In this document: piece by piece, positions 1 through 5,132 of the stretch
How positions within the stretch are numbered: the stretch's first letter is position 1
How the letters are laid out: each line of letters starts with the position of its first letter
Source: an uncultured Candidatus Saccharibacteria bacterium
Lineage (GTDB): Bacteria; Patescibacteriota; Saccharimonadia; Saccharimonadales; Saccharimonadaceae
DNA: 5,733 nt
Assembly: GCA_938036845.1 (NCBI GenBank)
Contig: CALHWA010000075.1
Coordinates: forward strand, 1-5,733
Direction of reading: 5' to 3'
Position numbers and translations under genes: made by a program
Notes under the pieces: model-generated
Databases searched by the model: none
Told to the model about the DNA's origin: nothing
What the model saw: only the letters and a program-made list of their open reading frames with translations

Positions 1-1652
1 CGATCAATCAACGGATTGATTTTGAGATTGCTGAGATTATCGTGGAGGAGCTGGGCCTAGCAGTAACGCTGCAGCGCAAAGCCGCCGAGCAGCATACTGT
101 GCAGCATCTGCATAAACCGTCGAGCAATGCGGTGCCACGCCCGCCAATTGTAGCGGTAATGGGGCATGTCGACCACGGCAAGACAACGCTGCTCGATACT
201 ATCCTCAAGATGAAGACAGTCGCTGGCGAGGCTGGTGGTATTACTCAGCACATCAGTGCCTATCAAGCCCAAAAGGGTGGTCGTACGATGACGTTGCTTG
301 ATACCCCTGGCCATGAGGCCTTTGCGGCGTTGCGCCAGCACGGTGCAGCACTGACCGATGTGGTGGTGATCGTTGTAGCAGCCGATGACGGCGTGAAGCC
401 ACAGACGGTAGAGGCAATCCGCTTTGCACGCGATGCTAATGCCAAGATTATCGTTGCCATCAACAAGATTGACAAAGACACAGCCAATCCTGATATGGTT
501 AAAGCTCAGCTTGCGAGCGAGCACCACCTCAACCCTGAGGAGTGGGGTGGCGATACCATTATGGTGCCGATTAGCGCCAAGACTGGCCAGAATATTGATA
601 AATTACTCGATGCCATCCTACTTGTGGCCGACATGGAAGAGCTTCGCGCCGATACGGACGTGCCAGCCGAGGGGCTCGTCATCGAGGCACATATGGAGAA
701 GGGTCGTGGCTCGGTGGTGAACTTGCTTATCGAGCAGGGCCGCTTGGCACCGGGGCATTTCCTCGTGGCAGGGCAGGCCTATGGCAAGGTGCGTACTTTG
801 CTCGATTACACTGGCGCGGCTATCAAGGCAGCCACGCCCGCGACGCCAGTGACGGTGACAGGTTTTAAGGAATTGCCGCAGTTTGGTGATATCTTCACAG
901 TGGTCAAAAACGAGAAAGAAGCTCGCCTAGCTGTGCAGAAGGCTAAGCTCGACCAAGCGCGTAATGCCGCCACCACTAATGTGACTGGTGCTGACTTGCT
1001 CAAGCTTATGACGCAAAAGCATGATGCTCAGGAGTTCGATGTTATCGTCAAGGCCGATGTACAGGGGTCACTTACCTCAGTGATGGATAGCTTGCGCCTG
1101 GTGGAGACGGGCGGGGCGATCACGCTGCGGATCATTGGCCATGGCGTGGGCAATATTACCGAGAGTGATGTGCGCTTGGCTGGTAGTAGTAATGCAATTA
1201 TCTATGGCTTTAATGTCGACCTGCCACCAGCTGTCAAGCGCCTAGCAATGCGCGACAAAGTGACGGTGCGCCGCTACCAAGTGATCTACGAGCTGCTCGA
1301 TGACGCACGCCATAGCATGGAAGCACTGCTTGCACCAGAGGTGGTGGAGACGGAAATTGGCCAGCTAGAGATTAAGGGTGTTTTCCGGACGATGCGCGAT
1401 GCGGTCATCGCCGGTGGGCAAGTGACAAAGGGTAAGGTGACGGCAGGGCTACTGGCCCGTGTGATGCGCGGCGAGGAGCAAATTGCCGAAGTCACAGTAG
1501 CCAGCGTGCAGCGCCAGCAGCAAGAAGCCAAGGAAGTCTTTGAGGGTGAGCTCTGTGGCCTTAACCTCACGACCAGCAAGAAGCTCCAGCTCGAGATTGG
1601 CGACACCCTCGAGTTCTTCACTCGCGAGTTGGTGAAGCGCACGCTGCAGTAG
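1..1652 (+). CDS. infB: Translation initiation factor IF-2, 5'-truncated by the window edge
   Basis: IF-2 is the cytoplasmic GTPase that brings fMet-tRNA to the 30S subunit and promotes 50S joining. The reading frame is open from base 3 with no start in the window. Its first residues, [18 protein letters not shown], match the end of the conserved IF-2 N-terminal region (E. coli has TINQ..ID..TA..VAEE.G), so the GTG at 42 is internal. Numbering from base 3, 549 residues are visible: P-loop GHVDHGKT at 54-61, switch I Thr near 81 (GGITQH), DTPGHEAF at 100-107 with the GTPase His, NKID at 154-157 and SAK at 191-193. Then come the domain II barrel (from about EGLVIEAH), domain III ([23 protein letters not shown]) and the fMet-tRNA-binding C2 barrel with its ELCGL motif near 518. 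The frame is intact to TAG. An intrinsic terminator lies 88 bases downstream, so it ends its transcription unit without rbfA. Identification is secure. Confidence 0.98.
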   Translation, partial: INQRIDFEIAEIIVEELGLAVTLQRKAAEQHTVQHLHKPSSNAVPRPPIVAVMGHVDHGKTTLLDTILKMKTVAGEAGGITQHISAYQAQKGGRTMTLLDTPGHEAFAALRQHGAALTDVVVIVVAADDGVKPQTVEAIRFARDANAKIIVAINKIDKDTANPDMVKAQLASEHHLNPEEWGGDTIMVPISAKTGQNIDKLLDAILLVADMEELRADTDVPAEGLVIEAHMEKGRGSVVNLLIEQGRLAPGHFLVAGQAYGKVRTLLDYTGAAIKAATPATPVTVTGFKELPQFGDIFTVVKNEKEARLAVQKAKLDQARNAATTNVTGADLLKLMTQKHDAQEFDVIVKADVQGSLTSVMDSLRLVETGGAITLRIIGHGVGNITESDVRLAGSSNAIIYGFNVDLPPAVKRLAMRDKVTVRRYQVIYELLDDARHSMEALLAPEVVETEIGQLEIKGVFRTMRDAVIAGGQVTKGKVTAGLLARVMRGEEQIAEVTVASVQRQQQEAKEVFEGELCGLNLTTSKKLQLEIGDTLEFFTRELVKRTLQ

Positions 1653-1740
1653 TGGGCTTGGCGGTGCTTTGTCCTGTAGAATCTTAGTATATTTATATTG
1701 AGTGGTAACTCTGTTTTGTCGGTTTTTGCCAATGGTATAC

Positions 1741-1769
1741 AAAACTCGCCGTGGTGATGGCGAGTTTTT
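1741..1769 (+). terminator. Intrinsic terminator of infB
   Basis: A perfect 10-bp stem, AAAACTCGCC (1741-1750) with GGCGAGTTTT (1759-1768), closes an 8-base loop and ends in a run of five T. It lies 88 bases after the infB stop and just before the next promoter, so it insulates infB from the downstream gene. The A-run on the left arm may also allow weak termination on the other strand. Confidence 0.9.
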
Positions 1770-1790
1770 GGGATTGGGGTGCTTCGCTTA

Positions 1791-1819
1791 TTGACACATT
1801 ACCTCTGTTGTGGTAGGAT
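1791..1819 (+). promoter_or_regulatory. Sigma-70-type promoter for the 518-aa gene
   Basis: TTGACA (1791-1796, a perfect -35) is followed by a 17-base spacer and TAGGAT (1814-1819, 4 of 6 to TATAAT). Transcription would begin near 1826, giving a leader of about 34 bases that carries AGGA at 1848-1851, 8 bases before the ATG at 1860. The promoter also settles the start codon: the in-frame ATGs at 1779 and 1818 lie upstream of or inside it. Confidence 0.8.
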
Positions 1820-1859
1820 GTGGGCAGAATATATAAGGAAAGAAATTAGGACGGGTAGT

Positions 1860-3416
1860 ATGATAAAAGGACGTGAAGTACCAGGAACAAGCACAGTAAC
1901 CTCGAATGAGTCACAAACATATCCTGGGTCAAGACGATTGGCGGGCCTGAAGGGTGCTTTTGAGGCATTGAAGGAGGTTCCTCGTGCATATAAAGAAGCA
2001 GTGGAGGCTCAGGATAAGATCAATGTGGATGATGGACGGTCGTTCGCAGAGCGTCAGATTGATCGACTAGGCAAAACACTTGCAGCACGTCAAGAAGTGA
2101 CAAAGACGAAAAGACAAGAATTGGCGCAAGGTACAGGCAAGGAGGTGGGTCCACGCGCTACAGCAAGGTTGCTTGGCAGGCAGATTGTTGATTCTGTGAT
2201 ACGTGGTGCATACGAAAAGGCAGTTGAGTATAATGCCGCTGTGGTCGAGGCTCGAGTAGAGCACATGCCAGGAAGTACAGAAAAGACGCAGCAAGTTGTT
2301 GGAGAAGCTGCCCCTGTTGAGACGCAGGACAACGGTACTAGTCACATAGTAAGTATACCAACAAATGGAGAGGCGTCAACAGGTGCTGTCTATAATATTG
2401 TTCCACCAGCACCTGCACCAACAGAGGCTGACTTGCGCGCTGCTGCAGAGGATACTGCACGTAAAGAGCAAAAAGCAGCACTTATCGAGGCGAGAAACAG
2501 TGCACTGCGCAACATTATCCACGCTGAGACTGATGACGATGCGAAGGCGATTAGAGACCAGGCTTACGACGGTATTGTTGCGATGGCTGGTGATGACGAA
2601 ACACGCATTAGCATGCTCGATGCGATCGAGGCAACATATGCGAAGCGCGTCGCTCATCCCGAGGTGTATGAGTTTGCGCGGCGAAGTGCGCGTGGGGACT
2701 TTGCGCAAAGTGAACCTGTTCCAGCAGCAGTACCAAAAGTGGAGTCTGCAGAGTCACAAAATAGCAACCCCTCTCACGAACAAAGTGACAGTGCTGCAAA
2801 CCGTACGGCCGCAGTTGGGGCGGCTCAAGCCGTGGAAGAGAAAAAAACAGGCTGGAAGGAGCGTATGCAGAAGATCAAGCAGGCTATCGGTGAGAAAGCT
2901 ACGCGAACTAAGGAGCGTATGATAGCCTGGCTAGATTCGGAAGATTGGGGATCTGGAGAGCCAGAGTCGCCCAAGACATCCTCAGAAAATCACTCCGAAA
3001 ACATGTCAAAAGCACCATCGCACGAGCAGTCACAAACTCAAGCAGCCACACCACAAGAAACTCAACCTGCACCTGACTCTAAAGTAGCTGAAGTGATTGA
3101 TCTTAATCATGCTGCAGGCATTCCAGATAGGAAAAAGCCAAAACCATCAGAGTTCGATTTATTTAGCGTCGATTTTCGTAACCATATAGCAGAGCTTGGT
3201 ATGAGTATTACACAGGCGCAAACGCAAGAAGAAGCGACGAATAAAAAAGCTGATGCCTGGGAAGAAGTTAAGCATTTTGTAGAAGAAGCGAATAAGAAGT
3301 TCCCCGATAGACACCTTCAAATCTATCAAATAGCAGTAGCGACAAAACAGAACCTACTAATAGCAGTGAAGCACAATGATGAGCTTCGCCGTCGGTTAGA
3401 GCATCGTGCAGCCTAA
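1860..3416 (+). CDS. Hypothetical modular, largely disordered 518-aa protein
   Basis: I do not recognise this protein. The ATG at 1860 is chosen because it lies downstream of a good promoter and has AGGA 8 bases before it. Visible architecture: a charged, probably helical or coiled-coil N-terminal part (about 24-133); a linker (135-190, with VPPAPAPTEA); a second helical acidic block (about 188-280); a Ser/Gln/Ala-rich linker (282-325); a basic amphipathic stretch (326-358, GWKERMQKIKQAIGEK...); a third linker (362-430, Ser/Pro/Gln-rich); and a compact helical C-terminal domain (about 430-518). The hexapeptide PSHEQS occurs in two linkers (304-309 and 386-391). There is no signal peptide, no hydrophobic membrane segment and no cysteine, so it is probably cytosolic, perhaps a scaffold or nucleic-acid-associated protein (inference only). 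Codon choice leans to A-ending codons (GCA, ACA, CAA), unlike infB and fmt, which may mean lower expression, relaxed composition or acquisition. It forms a single-gene unit with its own promoter. Confidence 0.85.
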   Translation: MIKGREVPGTSTVTSNESQTYPGSRRLAGLKGAFEALKEVPRAYKEAVEAQDKINVDDGRSFAERQIDRLGKTLAARQEVTKTKRQELAQGTGKEVGPRATARLLGRQIVDSVIRGAYEKAVEYNAAVVEARVEHMPGSTEKTQQVVGEAAPVETQDNGTSHIVSIPTNGEASTGAVYNIVPPAPAPTEADLRAAAEDTARKEQKAALIEARNSALRNIIHAETDDDAKAIRDQAYDGIVAMAGDDETRISMLDAIEATYAKRVAHPEVYEFARRSARGDFAQSEPVPAAVPKVESAESQNSNPSHEQSDSAANRTAAVGAAQAVEEKKTGWKERMQKIKQAIGEKATRTKERMIAWLDSEDWGSGEPESPKTSSENHSENMSKAPSHEQSQTQAATPQETQPAPDSKVAEVIDLNHAAGIPDRKKPKPSEFDLFSVDFRNHIAELGMSITQAQTQEEATNKKADAWEEVKHFVEEANKKFPDRHLQIYQIAVATKQNLLIAVKHNDELRRRLEHRAA

Positions 3417-3445
3417 GCATACAGTAGTGCTTAAAAGTATAAAAG

Positions 3446-3479
3446 TTAACACATAAAGATCGGTACGCTATCGAGCGTA
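3446..3479 (+). promoter_or_regulatory. Possible promoter overlapping an inverted repeat upstream of the 107-aa gene
   Basis: TTAACA (3446-3451, 5 of 6 to TTGACA), a 17-base spacer and TATCGA (3469-3474, 3 of 6) form a modest promoter in the 85-base gap before the 107-aa gene. The -10 lies inside a perfect 6-bp inverted repeat, TACGCT (3464-3469) and AGCGTA (3474-3479), with a 4-base loop. This could be a repressor operator or an RNA hairpin near the transcript start. It may equally be chance. Confidence 0.35.
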
Positions 3480-3501
3480 TGGTATGTAAGAAAAGGATTC
3501 T

Positions 3502-3825
3502 ATGCCGACCACTCAGCCCCAAACTACCCCTCTCATCACCCAACACGACCTCGATCGCCTTGGGATTACAACGCGCGACTCGGCAGCGCTGCTGCAGGAG
3601 GTGAATAACACGCTCTATGAGCGCGTGGGGCTGGAGGTTATTGGCCGCTTGCCGGATAATGACCTCGATGAGCTGGTGCGCCGCCAGGAGACGGACGATA
3701 GCGCAGCGCTATTTGCCTGGCTGTCGCAGCGGGTTGCCCACCTCGACGAGATCCTGAGCGACGAGCGCACCCTCATCCTTGGCGACCTAGCCAAGAAGGC
3801 TGATGAGCTGAACGATACAGCGTGA
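3502..3825 (+). CDS. Small acidic protein with an RVG/W helical domain (DUF5663-like)
   Basis: A 107-aa protein of unknown function. AAAAGGA (3491-3497) lies 4 bases before the ATG, a short but usable spacing, and the gene ends in TGA. After a Thr/Pro/Gln-rich N-terminal tail (1-12) the rest looks all-helical: LDRLGI at 17-22, YERVG at 39-43, LDEL at 55-58, AWL at 72-74 and a charged C-terminal helix (about 80-105). RVG, the L-x-E motif and the Trp recur with nearly the same spacing in the N-terminal half of the 180-aa gene downstream, so the two look paralogous. From memory this resembles DUF5663 proteins of Saccharibacteria, an assignment that needs a profile search. No signal peptide, membrane segment or catalytic motif is seen. 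G+C-rich codon use matches infB and fmt. Confidence 0.85.
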   Translation: MPTTQPQTTPLITQHDLDRLGITTRDSAALLQEVNNTLYERVGLEVIGRLPDNDLDELVRRQETDDSAALFAWLSQRVAHLDEILSDERTLILGDLAKKADELNDTA

Positions 3826-3861
3826 GTTCTGTGTGAGTGCTGTAGTCGCATTGGTGCGAAT

Positions 3862-4080
3862 ATGCTGATCGATGATTGCGCGAAGTATCTCAACGCCACC
3901 CTCGTAATGAATGATGAATGTCCAGTCCCTGCGATGCGCCGCATTGTGCATACTATTCTCTTTGGTGAATATCCGTGGCAGCCATGTCCAGACGAGCGTG
4001 ATAGCCGCATCATCAGTTGCCCCGCCTGGCCAGCTGTTGAGCGCACAATAGCGCAAATCGCTCAGGGTGAGGCGGTGTAA
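3862..4080 (+). CDS. Possible 72-aa Cys-containing hypothetical protein
   Basis: A 72-codon ORF fills most of the gap between the two small paralogues. Supporting it: codon choice like the neighbours and four spaced cysteines in a plausible composition (DDC, DEC, PWQPC, ISC). Against it: no convincing Shine-Dalgarno before the ATG at 3862 (only GGTGCGAAT), no promoter of its own, no recognised family, and overlapping open frames on the minus strand. It is in the same frame as the 107-aa gene, starts 36 bases after that gene's TGA, and the frame between them is open, so it could also be a detached C-terminal extension. A later start at the ATG at 3907 is possible and equally lacks a ribosome binding site. 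Function unknown. Confidence 0.4.
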   Translation: MLIDDCAKYLNATLVMNDECPVPAMRRIVHTILFGEYPWQPCPDERDSRIISCPAWPAVERTIAQIAQGEAV

Positions 4081-4132
4081 CAGAGGTCAATTAAACCACT
4101 GAGGGACATTACACCATATTTTGCCATTTTTA

Positions 4133-4162
4133 TTGTATGAGGGATGGATTGTTTGGTATACT
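4133..4162 (+). promoter_or_regulatory. Extended -10 promoter for the 180-aa gene
   Basis: TATACT (4157-4162, 5 of 6 to TATAAT) is preceded by TGG (4154-4156), an extended -10 TGn element. A weak -35, TTGTAT (4133-4138), lies 18 bases upstream. Transcription would start near 4169, almost on the Shine-Dalgarno, leaving a leader of only about 17 bases before the ATG at 4186. Confidence 0.75.
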
Positions 4163-4168
4163 AGGGGC

Positions 4169-4175
4169 AGGAGGA
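4169..4175 (+). promoter_or_regulatory. Ribosome binding site that decides the start of the 180-aa gene
   Basis: AGGAGGA is a full Shine-Dalgarno. It is only 1-2 bases from the in-frame TTG at 4177, too close for initiation there, and about 10-11 bases from the ATG at 4186, which is therefore the preferred start. Confidence 0.8.
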
Positions 4176-4185
4176 ATTGAAAAAC

Positions 4186-4728
4186 ATGTTTCAATTAGAC
4201 GATGCTTTTTTGCAAAAAATCGGTATAGCAGACTGGCCACCAGAGGTACAGCAGCGCTTTGTCGACAACTTTCGCCAAGTGCTGGAGCTGCGTGTTGGCA
4301 CAGTGCTGAGCGATGGCTTGAGCGAGGTGCAGCTCAATGAATTTGAGTCGTTTATGAATCAAGACGCTGCGGTCATTACAGCGTGGATCGACGAGCACGA
4401 GCCCGACTACGAAGAGGATGAGATATACCAGAGCCAGCGCAAAGCCTACGAGAAGGCGGCAGAGCAGCGTGGCGTGGAGGTAGACCAGCTGGCGCTTTTT
4501 GCGGATTATGCGCAGCTCAAGTGGCTGACCCACAACCGCCCAGACTACACGACCGTCGTGCGCGAGACCTTTGAAGGTCTTGTAGATCTCGCCAAGGCAG
4601 ACCCGCAGAAGTTTCTTACTCAAGAGGGCCTTGCTAGCATCTTCCAGAGCAGCGATGCAGCAGGTAGTGATATACCAGACGAGCTTGAGGGTGGCCACCC
4701 CGACCCTGATGTAGCGCTTGCTGCGTAG
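4186..4728 (+). CDS. Acidic 180-aa protein with the same N-terminal domain as the 107-aa protein (DUF5663-like)
   Basis: Unknown function. The N-terminal domain (about 3-75) carries KIGI at 11-14, ELRVG at 34-38, LNEF at 50-53 and AWI at 66-68. RVG to the L-x-E leucine is 14 residues in both this and the 107-aa protein, and RVG to Trp is 31 here and 32 there, which supports paralogy. A very acidic hinge follows (69-80, EHEPDYEEDEIY). Next comes a second helical part (about 81-147, with LFADYAQLKWL and ETFEGLVDLAK) absent from the 107-aa protein, and a Gly/Asp/Pro-rich, probably disordered tail (157-180). There is no signal peptide, membrane segment or cysteine. It has its own extended -10 promoter and strong ribosome binding site and is followed by a hairpin terminator, so it is probably a well-expressed monocistronic gene. 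It converges with fmt. Confidence 0.9.
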   Translation: MFQLDDAFLQKIGIADWPPEVQQRFVDNFRQVLELRVGTVLSDGLSEVQLNEFESFMNQDAAVITAWIDEHEPDYEEDEIYQSQRKAYEKAAEQRGVEVDQLALFADYAQLKWLTHNRPDYTTVVRETFEGLVDLAKADPQKFLTQEGLASIFQSSDAAGSDIPDELEGGHPDPDVALAA

Positions 4729-4743
4729 TGATGGTGACGAAGT

Positions 4744-4785
4744 AAAAACACGTATGACCCCTGTGGATGCAGGGGCTTTGTGTTT
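4744..4785 (+). terminator. Probable bidirectional terminator after the 180-aa gene
   Basis: CCCCTG (4758-4763) pairs with CAGGGG (4770-4775) around a 6-base loop. An outer stem, AAACAC (4746-4751) with GTGTTT (4780-4785), is separated from it by an asymmetric internal loop. On the plus strand the stem is followed by T-rich CTTTGTGTTT. On the minus strand the outer arm runs into five T (complement of 4744-4748). It begins 15 bases after the stop of the 180-aa gene and could also end minus-strand transcripts coming from fmt. Confidence 0.65.
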
Positions 4786-4808
4786 GATTAGCTTCTTTGA
4801 TTGGCACC

Positions 4809-4920
4809 GCAATATCTCACTGTCGCACAAGAAAATATCTGGAGGCCAGCGGTAAGACAGGCGGACAAGCTCTTTCTACTATCTGGCCGGAACATTTTCG
4901 GTGCGACAGTGAGATATTGC
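4809..4920. repeat. 112-nt long hairpin with perfect 20-bp inverted-repeat arms
   Basis: The arm at 4809-4828 (GCAATATCTC...GTCGCAC) is the exact reverse complement of 4901-4920 (GTGCGAC...GAGATATTGC). Symmetry continues inside: GAAAAT (4831-4836) pairs with ATTTTC (4894-4899), and GGCCAG (4844-4849) with CTGGCC (4883-4888). These stems are separated by small internal loops and leave an apical loop of about 33 bases. No T-run follows either arm, so it is not a standard terminator, and no flanking target duplication is evident. It lies in the convergent gap between the 180-aa gene and fmt. It could be a non-coding RNA, part of the fmt 3' UTR, or a MITE-like or REPIN-like element. The overlapping 74-codon frame (TTG at 4801 to 5025) lacks a ribosome binding site and is not credible. 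Confidence 0.85.
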
Positions 4921-4942
4921 ACTAGCTGCATACACAAACTGG

Positions 4943-5049
4943 CTGCCCTTATGGCAGGGAGCGTTAGCTATATTGCTCTCTATTACCTCCAAGATCTTGA
5001 GGAGGATAGCAAGTTGCTAGGTTAAGATGGCTGCGACCTAGACCCATCT
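4943..5049. other. Cluster of consecutive hairpins in the convergent intergenic region
   Basis: No gene is seen from 4921 to 5132, but it holds several inverted repeats in series. Hairpin a is CTGCC (4943-4947) with GGCAG (4953-4957). Hairpin b is nested: TAGC 4965-4968 with GCTA 5016-5019, TTGCT 4973-4977 with AGCAA 5008-5012, and CCTCC 4986-4990 with GGAGG 5001-5005. Hairpin c is AGATGG (5025-5030) with CCATCT (5044-5049). Together with the 112-nt hairpin upstream they suggest a structured RNA of unknown strand. I could not match it to tmRNA, RNase P RNA, SRP RNA or tRNA signatures on either strand. Confidence 0.4.
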
Positions 5050-5132
5050 CTCCAAGAGGAAGTAGCATAGTGCCAAGAAAGCGTAAGAAGAGCCTGTGGC
5101 TGAGGTTATTCAAGCCTCTATATCTTCACTAT

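Noticed and set aside
1779..1859. N-terminal extension of the 518-aa protein from the ATG at 1779.
   Set aside because: This start and the one at 1818 lie upstream of or inside the -35/-10 promoter, so the extension would not be transcribed. The Cys- and Leu-rich extension is also unlike the rest of the protein.
3823..3825. TGA read as glycine (alternative code of Gracilibacteria/SR1) fusing the 107-aa gene with the downstream ORF.
   Set aside because: No recognised gene contains an internal TGA, and fmt ends at a TGA exactly where the family C-terminus should end. The standard code is preferred.
3787..4056. Minus-strand 89-codon ORF over the 3826-4080 gap.
   Set aside because: It has no ribosome binding site or recognisable motif and overlaps the end of the 107-aa gene. 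The plus-strand 72-aa ORF fits the local codon use better, though neither is certain.
4802..4811. TGGCACCGCA resembles the T-box antiterminator motif TGGNACCGCG.
   Set aside because: There is no stem I or specifier loop upstream, an unrelated terminator ends just before it, and no plus-strand amino-acid or tRNA-synthetase gene follows. The match is probably coincidental.
4195..4830. 211-codon minus-strand ORF opposite the 180-aa gene.
   Set aside because: The plus-strand gene has a promoter, strong ribosome binding site and a paralogue. The antisense frame has none and is a codon-bias shadow.
4837..4890. Integron attC-like or CRISPR-like repeat within the long hairpin.
   Set aside because: There are no RYYYAAC/GTTRRRY core sites with an attC layout, and only one copy of the repeat unit. 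It does not fit either class.
4801..5025. 74-codon plus-strand ORF starting at TTG.
   Set aside because: It has no ribosome binding site and a non-ATG start, and it runs through both arms of the long hairpin and the later hairpins. Its openness is better explained by chance.
5091..5118. Two small hairpins just downstream of fmt (GAGGTT/AACCTC with a bulge; AGCC/GGCT) as an fmt terminator.
   Set aside because: The stems are short and lack a proper T-run on the minus strand (only CTTCTT). They are too weak to call.
4786..5132. tmRNA, RNase P RNA, SRP RNA or tRNA gene in the convergent gap.
   Set aside because: I read both strands for the RNase P core (GAGGAAAGTCC), the SRP GGAAGCAG tetraloop region, the tmRNA ends and tRNA TTCRANNC arms, and found none of them.
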